Source: Chloroflexota bacterium
GTDB lineage: Bacteria > Chloroflexota > Anaerolineae > JAAYZQ01
DNA: 64,000 nt
Assembly: GCA_018606645.1 (NCBI GenBank)
Contig: JAGVRI010000004.1
Location: forward strand, 186,001-250,000
Direction of reading: 5' to 3'
The notes beneath the pieces were generated by a model. That model was given only the letters and a program-made list of their open reading frames with translations, searched no databases and was not told the origin of the DNA. Of this stretch, positions 44,215-52,900 are shown in pieces. The translations under genes were made by a program, and so were the position numbers. Numbering within the stretch: the stretch's first letter is position 1; each line of letters begins with the position of its first letter.

Positions 44215-44400
44215 TCAGGGTGCCACCTCCTGGGAGCGGGGCAACGGCCCAAAACTTTGGGCATAATAATAAAAGAAAAAGCTCCAGGAGGACACGAGGA
44301 GAGGGCGCTGCGCGGGCAGCTGGGCCCACCAGCCGGGGCGAGTGGGCGCTGGAGTCCCTGAATTGAACCCCGATTGATTCGACACAGAGCCGCTCTCCAT
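44215..44400 (-). CDS. Putative leader peptide rich in Trp, Phe and Tyr
   Basis: A 61-codon frame between the aro promoter and the terminator, containing Trp-Trp, then Trp-Ser followed by three Phe and three Tyr codons in a row (44263-44280), then Phe again, and stopping 26 nt before the terminator. Downstream of the Tyr codons GCCCAA (44257-44262) can pair with TTGGGC (44247-44252), competing with the antiterminator pairing. Start uncertain: ATG 44400 lies close to the predicted transcript start; GTG 44385 has GGAG nine bases before it. Likely regulatory rather than a working protein. Confidence 0.65.
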   Translation of the reverse strand: MESGSVSNQSGFNSGTPAPTRPGWWAQLPAQRPLLVSSWSFFFYYYAQSFGPLPRSQEVAP

Positions 44401-44415
44401 TTCTGAATCATCCTT

Positions 44416-44444
44416 ATGATACTACGGAATGCTGCATCTGTCAA
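44416..44444 (-). promoter_or_regulatory. aro operon promoter
   Basis: Minus-strand TTGACA (44439-44444), 17-bp spacer, TATCAT (44416-44421). The transcript would start near 44408, giving a leader of about 290 nt before aroH. Confidence 0.8.
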
Positions 44445-44479
44445 TTTTCTCGTTCCGCCATTTCCATTGCAGTGTCGCC

Positions 44480-44686
44480 TCACACCATCTGAACCGCCCG
44501 ATAGGGGCAGACCTGAGCGCATTTACCACAACCGACGCACACGGCCGGACTCGGATCTGGCATCTCATAAGGGGCTTCCTGCCTGAGCACCTTATGGGGA
44601 CAGGCCAGCACCGCCAGGCAGATCCCCTGTTCGCATGTCTCAGGGCGACATTCCCCATAGTCGATCACGACCATCTTCTTGGACAT
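44480..44686 (-). CDS. Small 4Fe-4S ferredoxin
   Basis: 68 residues. CVGCGKCAQVCPYR is a standard 4Fe-4S motif. The N-terminal set (CRPETCEQGICLAVLACP) has wider Cys spacing than a bacterial 2[4Fe-4S] ferredoxin, so the second cluster is less certain. Cytosolic electron carrier; partner unknown. It lies upstream of the aro promoter in the same direction, and divergent from the carboxylase genes. Confidence 0.85.
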   Translation of the reverse strand: MSKKMVVIDYGECRPETCEQGICLAVLACPHKVLRQEAPYEMPDPSPAVCVGCGKCAQVCPYRAVQMV

Positions 44687-44769
44687 GCTATGGCTCCTCG
44701 GCGCTTTCCGTTAATTCTCCTGAATTCCTGCTTTAGGCCCTCTAGTTGCTCAACATAGCCTACCCCCGT

Positions 44770-44798
44770 ATGGTACTCAATTTGTCGAGCATCGTCAA
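44770..44798 (-). promoter_or_regulatory. Candidate ferredoxin promoter
   Basis: Minus-strand TTGACG (44793-44798), 17-bp spacer, TACCAT (44770-44775). An overlapping alternative is TTGAGT-17-TATGTT, slightly nearer the gene. The remainder of 44687-45107 (about 420 bp) holds only this and the carboxylase promoter. Confidence 0.45.
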
Positions 44799-45005
44799 AT
44801 TTCCTATTTCCCAAGGAGTAGCCATGCCCGGCGGGGCACCACGACGGATGAAAGTGCCCAGGGGCCAGCGGCTGGGGCCTCGACTCCGGGTGGGGGGAGT
44901 GGAGCCTTCAGGCGGTGGACCGGCTGAAGCCTTGACTCCCGCGCGAGAAGAGCAGTCTATTTTCAAAGTGCGAGCCCGGTTGATTGGTGACCTGTGGCTG
45001 GGGAA

Positions 45006-45034
45006 TAGACAGGCGGATGAAGCCGTGGTATACT
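45006..45034 (+). promoter_or_regulatory. Carboxyltransferase operon promoter
   Basis: TAGACA (45006-45011), 17-bp spacer, TATACT (45029-45034), about 70 bp before the start codon. Confidence 0.7.
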
Positions 45035-45107
45035 TTTTGTAGAGTTTGAATGGGACCTCTGTACTGAGCAGACAATCGGATATAAAATCTTGCTCAAGGA
45101 GGAGCGT

Positions 45108-46658
45108 ATGAACTCCCATGAGCTGAATCAGGAGTTGCTCCGCCGTCGGGAACAGGTACGTCAGGGAGAAGGGATGGACGCGGCCGCCCGGCAACACGCC
45201 AAAGGGAAATTGACCGCCCGGGAGCGCATTGACCGCCTGTTGGACCGCGGCAGTTTTCAGGAGGTGGACCCGTATATCGTCCATCGGCACTCCGCATTCG
45301 GCATTGACGAGAGACGGGTCCCCGGTGACAGCGTCGTCGTCGGCCTGGGCCGGATCATGGGCCGCAAGGTAGCGATTGCCGCCCAGGATTTTACCATCAT
45401 CGGCGGCTCGTTCTCGGAGGCTCACGCCCAAAAGGTATGCAAGGTGTTGGACCTGGCCATCAGTTCCGGGATCCCCTTTATTTTTCTGAACGACTCGGTC
45501 GGGGCGCGCATCCAGGAGGGCGTCTGGAGTCTGGCCGGCTACGCGGAACTCTTTTGGCGGAATAGCCAGGCCAGCGGGGTGATCCCCCAGATCAGCATCA
45601 TGCTCGGCCCGTGCGCCGGCGGTTCGGTCTATTCTCCTGGCCTGACCGATTTTGTGATCATGACCGAGGGCATCAGCCATATGTTCATCACCGGGCCCGA
45701 GGTCATCAAAACCGTGACCGGGGAGGAGGTGGACCTGGAGACCTTGGGCGGGGCGCACACCCACGCTTCCATCAGCGGCGTGGCACACCTGGTTGCGGCG
45801 GATGAGGACGAGGCGTTTGCCATCACCCGGCGGTTGCTGAGTTACCTGCCGTCGAACAATGCGGCTCCTCCGGCTCGTCTCCCACCGGATGACGATCCAA
45901 CGCGGGCTGATCCAGTGCTGGACACATTGGTGCCGTTGGAGGATACCCAATCCTATGACATTCGGGAAGCCATCGTCCGCATCTTTGATCTGGGCAGCTT
46001 TTTCGAAGTACACGCCCGCTTTGCGCCCAATGCAGTCGTGGGGTTTGCCCGACTGCATGGCGAGGTGGTGGGGGTGATCGCCAATCAACCGGCCTGGCTG
46101 GCCGGGGTGCTGGATATTGACGCTTCGGACAAGATCGCCCGCTTTGTCCGCTTCTGCGATGCCTTTCATATCCCCTTGATCACCTTCGTGGATTGCCCAG
46201 GTTTCATGCCGGGGACTGTGCAAGAGCATGGGGGCATCATCCGCCATGGAGCCAAGATCGTCTATGCCTACTCGGAAGCCACCGTGCCCAAGGTGTGCGT
46301 CATCACCCGAAAAGCCTATGGCGGCGCCTATATCGTCATGAGCAGCAAACAGATCCGCACCGACCTGGTCTATGCCTGGCCGACGGCGGAAATCGCAGTG
46401 ATGGGGGCCGAGGGCGCGGTGAATATCCTCTATCGCAAGCAACTGGCTGAGGCGGAGCATCCCGAAGAGGTGCGGGCCCAGTTTATCGCCGAGTATCGGG
46501 AGCGATTTGGCAGCCCCTATTCGGCGGCCGCCAGCGGGCACGTGGATGACGTGATCTTGCCCAGTGAGACAAGAGCCCGGCTGATCGCAGCGTTGGACTT
46601 TTTGCGGGATAAGCAGGCCCCCTCACTGCCCAAAAAGCACGGCTGCATGCCGCTGTAG
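45108..46658 (+). CDS. Acyl-CoA carboxyltransferase (PccB/MmdA family)
   Basis: 516 residues, two crotonase-like halves. The N-half binds acyl-CoA (GKLTARERIDRLLDRGSF; FIFLNDSVGARIQEG; GPCAGGSVYSPGLTDF), the C-half biotin (FVDCPGFMPGTVQEHGGIIRHGAK; ITRKAYGGAYIVMSSKQIRTD). It moves CO2 between biotin and a short acyl-CoA, likely propionyl/methylmalonyl-CoA. With the next two genes it could be part of a Na+-pumping methylmalonyl-CoA decarboxylase or of a carboxylase; neither the membrane beta subunit nor biotin carboxylase is here. AAGGAGG supports ATG 45108. Confidence 0.92.
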   Translation: MNSHELNQELLRRREQVRQGEGMDAAARQHAKGKLTARERIDRLLDRGSFQEVDPYIVHRHSAFGIDERRVPGDSVVVGLGRIMGRKVAIAAQDFTIIGGSFSEAHAQKVCKVLDLAISSGIPFIFLNDSVGARIQEGVWSLAGYAELFWRNSQASGVIPQISIMLGPCAGGSVYSPGLTDFVIMTEGISHMFITGPEVIKTVTGEEVDLETLGGAHTHASISGVAHLVAADEDEAFAITRRLLSYLPSNNAAPPARLPPDDDPTRADPVLDTLVPLEDTQSYDIREAIVRIFDLGSFFEVHARFAPNAVVGFARLHGEVVGVIANQPAWLAGVLDIDASDKIARFVRFCDAFHIPLITFVDCPGFMPGTVQEHGGIIRHGAKIVYAYSEATVPKVCVITRKAYGGAYIVMSSKQIRTDLVYAWPTAEIAVMGAEGAVNILYRKQLAEAEHPEEVRAQFIAEYRERFGSPYSAAASGHVDDVILPSETRARLIAALDFLRDKQAPSLPKKHGCMPL

Positions 46659-46709
46659 AACTGGTCCCTGAGGGGTTGACTTGAGAGGTTGTTTGCGGAG
46701 GATGAAAGC

Positions 46710-47060
46710 ATGGAGAACGGGCTAAATGCGGCCCTGCTCATCACTGCGATTGGGATGACGCTGTTGTTCCTGGCGCTCGCCCTGTTTTATGGACTGATGT
46801 CAGCGTTGACCGCCGTGATCCGGGACCGCGTCGGAGGCGATTTCCCTCAAGCGGAAGGAAGCGAGAGGGCTGAAGATCCAATGCTTCAGGCAGCCGCCGT
46901 CGCGGTAGCTCTGGCTCGCGCCGAAGTCGAAGGTGGATTCGAGGGCGCGGGCCGTTCCTGGCAAGAAGAAGAGGTCTGGGGCCGCCAGGTGAGTTCCTGG
47001 TGGCTGCTGCATCACCAACGTCACATGATCGTCAATGCGAATCGGCGGAGGGCCGTATGA
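46710..47060 (+). CDS. OadG-like small membrane subunit
   Basis: 116 residues with one N-terminal helix (ALLITAIGMTLLFLALALFYGLM) and a charged C-terminus containing AAAVAVALARAEVEG, the pattern of gamma subunits of Na+-translocating decarboxylases, which anchor and help assemble the complex. GGAGG precedes ATG 46710. It overlaps the biotin carrier gene by 4 bp (ATGA). Confidence 0.75.
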   Translation: MENGLNAALLITAIGMTLLFLALALFYGLMSALTAVIRDRVGGDFPQAEGSERAEDPMLQAAAVAVALARAEVEGGFEGAGRSWQEEEVWGRQVSSWWLLHHQRHMIVNANRRRAV

Positions 47061-47479
47061 AACGGTACCAGATCACCCTGGACGGTCGCACCTTTGACGT
47101 TCGGGTGCTCAGTGATCCCCGTCAAGAACAGGTGCAGGTAGAAGTCAACGGCCGACCATTCACGGTAGAGATCAGACGTCCCTCTCCGGGTGGAGAACCG
47201 ACGGGCACCATGCCATCCCCTTCAGCCATCCCACCCCAAGGGCCAGGCATTGCCTCGATCGGTTCGAAGCTGGTCACCGCTCCCTTGCCGGGGTTGATCA
47301 AGTCAGTGACGGTCCAGCCCGGTCAGCGGGTGGCGCCCGGTGAGGAATTGCTGGTGATCGAGGCGATGAAGATGGATAACGTGATCCGCGCCGGTCGCGA
47401 AGGCACGATCGGCGCCGTCTATGTCGCCGAAGGGCGCCGTGTGGCCCACGGCGAACGTTTGTTGGAGTATCAGGACTAG
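47057..47479 (+). CDS. Biotin carboxyl carrier protein
   Basis: 140 residues. An N-terminal region (MKRYQITLDGRTFDVRV), a Pro/Gly-rich linker, and a biotinyl domain with EAMKMDN, where Lys is the biotin attachment site, between symmetric beta-halves (APLPGLIKSVTVQPGQRVAPGE; REGTIGAVYVAEGRRVAHGERL). It carries carboxybiotin between active sites of the carboxyltransferase complex encoded upstream. Confidence 0.93.
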   Translation: MKRYQITLDGRTFDVRVLSDPRQEQVQVEVNGRPFTVEIRRPSPGGEPTGTMPSPSAIPPQGPGIASIGSKLVTAPLPGLIKSVTVQPGQRVAPGEELLVIEAMKMDNVIRAGREGTIGAVYVAEGRRVAHGERLLEYQD

Positions 47480-47575
47480 AAAAACACCGTGCGCCGAGGG
47501 CCAGCCCGATGTCGCCAGAATGGGCAGAAGCAGGTAGATCCGTCAGCGGTCGCGCTCTTGGATAGTCGGAACTTC

Positions 47576-47887
47576 CTAAGCCTTCACAATCTCGCCGACT
47601 ACGTTGTCCACGATGACCGGCGTCTCAAAAAACTGGCTTTCTGGCTCGGCGCCGTACAGCTCTTTGACCCTCTTCCGAAATTCGGCGCCATGCCATTTCT
47701 CCGCATGGGCCTTCTCCTTCCAGAGATAGACGCCTCCGGCGATCCCTTTCTCCCTATCCAGCAGATAGTATTTCCGGACCAGATCCGGATTCTCTCCCCA
47801 CGTCACCGCAGTCTTTTCAAAATTGGCAATGACTTGTTCTGGGGTGAATCCAGGCGGCAGTTTGATGATTACTATCTCCGTGATCAT
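47576..47887 (-). CDS. YdhR/ABM-like dimeric alpha-beta barrel protein
   Basis: 103 residues, MITEIVIIKLPPGFTPEQVIANFEKTA ... GGVYLWKEKAHAEKWHG, the pattern of small ferredoxin-fold proteins annotated as putative monooxygenases (YdhR, ABM). No cofactor motif is seen, so enzymatic activity is uncertain. AGGAGGAACC before the ATG is a strong ribosome site. Confidence 0.75.
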   Translation of the reverse strand: MITEIVIIKLPPGFTPEQVIANFEKTAVTWGENPDLVRKYYLLDREKGIAGGVYLWKEKAHAEKWHGAEFRKRVKELYGAEPESQFFETPVIVDNVVGEIVKA

Positions 47888-47978
47888 GGTTCCTCCTTTT
47901 TCATCATTCAGTCATCAATGATGAGAGTTCATCCCTTCCAATGACCTCTACCTCATCCGCAGGGGAGCCGCGTCCCCA

Positions 47979-48006
47979 GTATACCAGGGAAGACCTTTTT
48001 TGTCTA
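47979..48006 (-). promoter_or_regulatory. Promoter of the ABM-like gene
   Basis: Minus-strand TAGACA (48001-48006), 16-bp spacer, TATACT (47979-47984), the same hexamers as the carboxyltransferase promoter. Confidence 0.6.
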
Positions 48007-48078
48007 TCTTCCACTTCTTGTGGGCATCCCTGATCCCGACCTTGCCTTGTGCTCGCTGAAAGCCAGAGAGAGGATCGG

Positions 48079-49665
48079 TCAGGGAAGCGGTCGTTGTTGA
48101 CGCGACTGCACCATCCGCCAGATCGCCTGAGGTTCAGGCGAGTTGAGCAGCAGGGAGGCCCCCAGATAGACGATCAGGCCGGCAGCAACCGCGATCCCAC
48201 ATGTGACCCAGGCACTGGCTCCAGACAAAAGCCGCGCCAACCCCCCGGTGACCACCCCCATGAGCAAGGCTGAACCGGTAATGCGGAGCAGCGAGACCGC
48301 GATCCGGCGGCTCTCGAGACCGCCAAGCCGACGACGGATGATGTTCAACAGCACTGCCATCTCGACGGTGGTCGCGACCGAGTTGCTCAGAGCCAGTCCA
48401 CCGTGGGGCATCCAACCGATGGCTTGAAAGCCGTTCATAAAAGCCAGGCTGAGGGCAATGTTCAGGGCCATGGCGGCGATACCGACCAGCACCGGGGTTT
48501 TGGTGTCGTGCATGGCATAGAAGGCGCGGACCACGATCTCCACCACCGAGTGAGCCGGCAGCCCCAGGGTAAAGAGCACCAACGCCCAGGTGACCATCTG
48601 GGTCGAGGCGGCGGTGAATGCCCCGCGCTCGAAGAGGAGCTGGACCAACGGCAGGCGAAGGGTCAGGAGTCCCACGGTGGCGGGTACGGCCAGATAGAGG
48701 ATGGCCCGCAAGGTCGAAGCCAGAGTGCTGCGCATCTCCGCATATTGCCCCCGGGCCACCTGGGTGGAGAAGGTCGGGAAGGCTACAGTCGCCACGGCCT
48801 GGGCAAAAATGCCCTGAGGCAAGAGCATCAGCAACCAGGCATAGTTCAGAGCAGCCAGGCTCCCGGCCGCCAGACCCGAAGCCAGAAAGGTATTGACCAG
48901 GAAGTTGAGCTGCACGGCGGCCAGGCCCAACATCCGGGGCGCCATGAGCCGTCCTACTTCATAGACGCCCGGGCTGCGCAACCCGACGGGGGTATACCGC
49001 ATCCCCTGACGTACCAACCCCGGAATCTGGATCAACAGATGGCCCAGAGCCCCCACCACCACACCCACGGCCAGCCGCCGGACCCCTGTGGCCGGGTTCA
49101 AGAGCACAGCTCCGCCAATGATGCCTAGATTGTAGACAATGGGGGCCAGGGCCGGCAGCAGGAAGTGCTGTCGGGCATTGAGAATGCCCATAAAGATTCC
49201 GCTGACGCCAAAGACCACCGGCGTAATCAGCATCAGGCGCATCAGTTCGGTGGTCAGGGCCTGCCCCTCTGGCGGAAAGCCCGGCGCGATCACGCGGCGC
49301 ACCAGCCATGGAGCCAGCCAGCCCGAGAGGAGAGCCAGGATGGCCGTGATAAGCAGCACCCAGTGGATGACGGCGCTGGCCAGGCGCCAGGCGCTCTCTT
49401 CATCATCCCGGGCTAGAAAGCTGGCAAAGGTAGGAATGAAAGCCGAGGCCAGCGCTCCGCCGGCAATGATCTGAAACAGGAGGTCCGGCAAGCGGAAGGC
49501 GGCAAGGTAGGCATCCAACTCGCGGCTGGTCCCGAACTGGTGGCTGATCACCATTTCACGCACCAGCCCCAGGGCCCGACTGACGACAAAAAGGACCATC
49601 ACCAGCCCCACCGCGCGGGCCATCTGGGCTTTGACCGCGGTACCTTCCGGCTGGTTTCCGCTCAT
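48079..49665 (-). CDS. murJ: Lipid II flippase MurJ
   Basis: 528 residues and about 14 membrane helices of the MOP superfamily. It moves lipid-linked peptidoglycan precursor across the membrane. It shows VSRALGLVREMVISHQFGTSRELDAYLAAFRLPDLLFQIIAGGALASAFIPTF in pieces typical of MurJ/MviN, and FERGAFT and NDT-like YAMHDTKTPV motifs. The start at ATG 49663-49665 has only a weak ribosome site; ATG 49621-49623 is an alternative. It follows selA by 58 bp. Confidence 0.92.
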   Translation of the reverse strand: MSGNQPEGTAVKAQMARAVGLVMVLFVVSRALGLVREMVISHQFGTSRELDAYLAAFRLPDLLFQIIAGGALASAFIPTFASFLARDDEESAWRLASAVIHWVLLITAILALLSGWLAPWLVRRVIAPGFPPEGQALTTELMRLMLITPVVFGVSGIFMGILNARQHFLLPALAPIVYNLGIIGGAVLLNPATGVRRLAVGVVVGALGHLLIQIPGLVRQGMRYTPVGLRSPGVYEVGRLMAPRMLGLAAVQLNFLVNTFLASGLAAGSLAALNYAWLLMLLPQGIFAQAVATVAFPTFSTQVARGQYAEMRSTLASTLRAILYLAVPATVGLLTLRLPLVQLLFERGAFTAASTQMVTWALVLFTLGLPAHSVVEIVVRAFYAMHDTKTPVLVGIAAMALNIALSLAFMNGFQAIGWMPHGGLALSNSVATTVEMAVLLNIIRRRLGGLESRRIAVSLLRITGSALLMGVVTGGLARLLSGASAWVTCGIAVAAGLIVYLGASLLLNSPEPQAIWRMVQSRQQRPLP

Positions 49666-49723
49666 ACTCTCTGAGAAGCTGAAGGAGCCCCCTTCCACGA
49701 CTCCAGACCAACAGGGCTTCCCA

Positions 49724-51097
49724 TCAGGCAGACCGGAGCGCCTGAGCCACGAGCCGATGGAGGGTGGCGTCCTGATCTGGCAGGACGGTGCGCGGATCGA
49801 GGACCAGCCGGTCGTCCTCCACCCGAGCGATGACTGGCGGATCACCGCTTCGCAGCCGCGCCGCGATGGCGTTGGGCGATTCAGCCTCTAGCGCGACCAA
49901 ATAGGTTGGCAGCGTCTGGCCGGGCAGGCTGCCTCCTCCCACCGCCGAGCGCCCGGGCACAACCTGGGCAGCCACGCCCAATTCATGCAATTCACGCACC
50001 CAGGCATCGGCCCGCGCTCTGAGCGATGCCTCATCCTGGCTGATCATCTGCCAGATCGGCACCTTTTCCGCTGCTTCCCCGAGCAGGTAATGGCGCAGAG
50101 TAGCCTGGAGTCCGGCCAGCGTTGTTTTGTCCACCCGCAGGGCGCGGGTCAGCGGAAACTTTTTGAGGCGGGCTATCAACTCGGCGCGTCCCACAATGAT
50201 CCCTGCCTGAGGGCCACCCAGTAGCTTGTCGCCGCTGCACGACACCAGTGAAGCTCCGGCGGCCAAGCTCTCCTGGATCGTTGGCTCGTGGGCCAGGCCA
50301 TAGGCTGCCGTATCCAGGAGGGTGCCACTCCCGAGGTCATCCAGGAGGAGAAGACCTCGTTTGGTCGCCAACTCTGCCAGTTCTGACAATGAGGGTTCAT
50401 GGACAAAGCCGAGCAACTGAAAGTTGCTGCGATGGACACGCATCAGAGCAGCGGTTGCTTCGGTAATGGCTGCCTCATAGTCATGCAAATAGGTGCGGTT
50501 GGTTGTACCCACCTCCACCAGGACTGCTCCGCTCTGGCGCATGACATCGGGGATGCGGAAGCCTCCCCCAATTTCGACCAACTGCCCCCGCGAGATAATC
50601 ACTTCTCGTCCACGGGCAAAGCACATCAGGATCAGCAGTACGGCCGCCGCGTTATTATTGACGACCAGGGCCGCCTCGGCCCCGGTGAGGCGGCAGAGCA
50701 ATTCCTCGGCATGGACGTAGCGCGAACCCCGCTGTCCAGTTTTCAAATCATACTCTAGATTGGAATAACCTACGGCGACCGCGTCCATCGCCGCCCGTGC
50801 TTCGGCGCTCAGTGGAGCGCGTCCCAGGTTCGTGTGGATGATCACACCGGTGGCATTGATGACCGGCCGTAAGGTGGGACGCAGATGAGCGGTCAGGCGC
50901 TCGGCGATTTGCCGCGCCAGACCAGGAAGAGGGGGACAGATTCCCCCTTCTCGGATCATCTGCCGCGTTTCTTCCAACGTTTCTCGGATGGCATGGACGG
51001 TCAAATCATGCCCCCATTGGACAGCTAACGAAGCGATGGCTTCCTCCTGGAGCAAGCGGTCTACACTGGGGAGTTTGCGAAGTTCATCGGCCTCCAT
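49724..51097 (-). CDS. selA: L-seryl-tRNA(Sec) selenium transferase
   Basis: PLP enzyme that converts seryl-tRNA(Sec) to selenocysteyl-tRNA(Sec) using selenophosphate. 457 residues with RKLPSVDRLL at the N-terminus, VINATGVIIHTNLGRAPLS, VNNNAAAVLL, LDDLGSGTLLD and the PLP lysine in SCSGDKLLGGPQAGIIVG. GAGGAA precedes ATG 51095-51097. selB, selD and selC are not visible in the window, nor a candidate selenoprotein, so the rest of the Sec machinery must lie elsewhere. Confidence 0.93.
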   Translation of the reverse strand: MEADELRKLPSVDRLLQEEAIASLAVQWGHDLTVHAIRETLEETRQMIREGGICPPLPGLARQIAERLTAHLRPTLRPVINATGVIIHTNLGRAPLSAEARAAMDAVAVGYSNLEYDLKTGQRGSRYVHAEELLCRLTGAEAALVVNNNAAAVLLILMCFARGREVIISRGQLVEIGGGFRIPDVMRQSGAVLVEVGTTNRTYLHDYEAAITEATAALMRVHRSNFQLLGFVHEPSLSELAELATKRGLLLLDDLGSGTLLDTAAYGLAHEPTIQESLAAGASLVSCSGDKLLGGPQAGIIVGRAELIARLKKFPLTRALRVDKTTLAGLQATLRHYLLGEAAEKVPIWQMISQDEASLRARADAWVRELHELGVAAQVVPGRSAVGGGSLPGQTLPTYLVALEAESPNAIAARLRSGDPPVIARVEDDRLVLDPRTVLPDQDATLHRLVAQALRSA

Positions 51098-51169
51098 CGA
51101 GTTCCTCTATCTTTCAGGTCGGTCACTAGGTTGTGGTGAGCAAATGCCACCCGTAGCGGTGTCGCTATT

Positions 51170-51544
51170 TCACATCTTCTCGCTTCTCAGGCGCGAGATC
51201 AACACCTCAATGGCAATCAAAATCATAAGGATGATGACCGCAAAGCCGACGTTGAGCGCCCGGTGCATCTGGAGCCAGGCCCAGGCAGTAATACACAGCC
51301 CACCCCATGCACTGTGGCGAAAGAAACGCCAGGGATCGCGGGTAGCGGTCTGAGGAGCGATGCGCCGGTTCAGGTAGGCCATGGCTGGGGCCAGTGTGGC
51401 GGTCATGGTCAAGAACAGGAGCGCAAAAAAGAAAGGCAGCGCTCCCGACTGATCCGGGGTGACTCTACCGGTGAGTTCGTACAGGCTCCACCAGCCAATC
51501 CCCGCCACCAGGATCGCCGCTATCGAGATCAGTCTGGACCCCAT
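51170..51544 (-). CDS. Small four-helix membrane protein
   Basis: 124 residues, four hydrophobic segments (ISIAAILVAGIGWWSLYEL; ALPFFFALLFLTMTATLAPAMAYL; WGGLCITAWAWLQM; GFAVIILMILIAIEVLI). No family recognised. It lies 72 bp upstream of selA in the same direction and may share a transcript. Confidence 0.65.
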   Translation of the reverse strand: MGSRLISIAAILVAGIGWWSLYELTGRVTPDQSGALPFFFALLFLTMTATLAPAMAYLNRRIAPQTATRDPWRFFRHSAWGGLCITAWAWLQMHRALNVGFAVIILMILIAIEVLISRLRSEKM

Positions 51545-51887
51545 CCACTTTTCTCCGCGCGATTTTTGTCATTATACCCCAAAACGGCCCAGGAGACCAA
51601 TGCGACGGTCGTGTGGTGATTGTTTCATGGCTGGTGGAGACGGGTGCAACTCCTTGAGTGCGCTTATTGTATGGACTGGACCTGAGCTATGGAGCGGCTT
51701 CAGACGCGTCGGAGGGCTAGAGGTTCTCCTCTGCCGGCCTCTGTACCTAAGCAAAAGCAACGTCTATGGTGGCAGCGTGAACATGAGTCGGTCCAAGTCC
51801 CCGATCGTGCCCTGCACGATCTGAACCCGGCTCTCGGACCAGTCTTGCACTCGTGCGATATCAGGTCGGTGCCCCGTTGCACCCCAG
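51545..51887. other. Gene-free stretch, possible coding debris
   Basis: About 340 bp without a supported gene. A minus-strand frame near 51774-51905 reads like protein (RPDIARVQDWSESRVQIVQG) but has no proper start or length, so it could be the remains of a gene lost between the selA cluster and the sugar operon. No clear terminator or palindrome is seen. Confidence 0.4.
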
Positions 51888-52868
51888 CTAACCGTTTCCT
51901 GATCCCTCTCCGGCCTGACCCCCATCACGGTACAGTGCATCGATGATCTCGGTGACACGATAGCCATCTTCGGCAGGAACTACTGACGGCTTGCCCTCTA
52001 CCACCGCGTCGATAAAGAGACGATCCTCCTCGACATACCCCCAGCGGTAGGGCTGGGGATATTGTGTGTAGTCGTGGGTGATGACCTCTTGACCCAGGCC
52101 GGTCGTGTACCTGACCCGGTCCATTTCCTCCGTCAACAGGGTGGCATGATCTCCAAAGATCTCGATCGCGCCGGCCGGATACAACCAACTGGCGTGTGCG
52201 CATGAATCCAGGGTGGCAATGCTCCCGTTGGAGAACTCGAACAGCAGGGCAAAGTCATCCAGTTCCGGATACAAATTCGAGCGAGACACAACCTTGTACG
52301 TTTTGATCTCGCCCAGCAAGTACTGGATGAGATCCAGCGTGTGGATGGTTGATTCGTACAGATACCCGCCCGTCAGCTTGGGGTTTCCTACCCAGGGCGG
52401 ATCGATCAACTCGCCGCGGTTGTCTTTGATGTGCACATGAAAGGGGCGCAGGCTGCCATTGTCGATCAGCTTCTTGGCAAACTGATGGACCGGAGCAAAG
52501 CGATAATTGAACCCAAGCTGATAAATGCCTTTTGACCTTCTAGCCGCATGCAAAACCTCTGCTGCTTCCGCGAGGGTCGTAGCCATTGGCTTCTCGGAGA
52601 ATACGTGTACTCCGGCGTCCAGTGCTTTCAGAACGGGTTCTCGGTGCAGCGTATTCGGGGTCGTCACGTAGAGCGCATCGATCCTCTCATTCAAGAGCGC
52701 ATCCAGTGATGGCCAAGTCCGCGATCCGATCTCGTCCGCCAGGCGGATCGCATTCTGAGGCACGATGTCTACAATGCCAACGACCTCTACCCGCTTGTCT
52801 TGAACGAGTATTCTTGCATGAGTCCTTCCCATATGGCCGGCGCCAATAATCCCAACTCGTACTGTCAT
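51888..52868 (-). CDS. Gfo/Idh/MocA-family oxidoreductase
   Basis: 326 residues. Rossmann start VRVGIIGAGHMGRTHARIL, then the family EKPMATTLAEA motif with its catalytic Lys, and an alpha/beta C-domain. NAD(P)-dependent oxidation or reduction of a sugar or cyclitol, cytosolic. Last gene of the uptake operon, 32 bp after the isomerase; together they resemble inositol-type catabolism (IolG with IolE or IolI), but the real substrate is unknown. AAAGGAG precedes the ATG. Confidence 0.85.
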   Translation of the reverse strand: MTVRVGIIGAGHMGRTHARILVQDKRVEVVGIVDIVPQNAIRLADEIGSRTWPSLDALLNERIDALYVTTPNTLHREPVLKALDAGVHVFSEKPMATTLAEAAEVLHAARRSKGIYQLGFNYRFAPVHQFAKKLIDNGSLRPFHVHIKDNRGELIDPPWVGNPKLTGGYLYESTIHTLDLIQYLLGEIKTYKVVSRSNLYPELDDFALLFEFSNGSIATLDSCAHASWLYPAGAIEIFGDHATLLTEEMDRVRYTTGLGQEVITHDYTQYPQPYRWGYVEEDRLFIDAVVEGKPSVVPAEDGYRVTEIIDALYRDGGQAGEGSGNG

Positions 52869-52900
52869 GCTATATTGTCTCCTTTATCATCGCTGGTTTC

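Noticed and set aside
44215..44235. T-box-like GGTGGCACC in the aro leader (minus strand)
   Set aside because: The flanks do not form the T-box antiterminator helices and no stem I with a specifier loop is seen; the aromatic leader peptide explains the region better.
44746..45042. 98-codon plus-strand frame between ferredoxin and carboxyltransferase genes
   Set aside because: Low-complexity Pro/Gly/Arg content, no ribosome site, and it overlaps both promoters.
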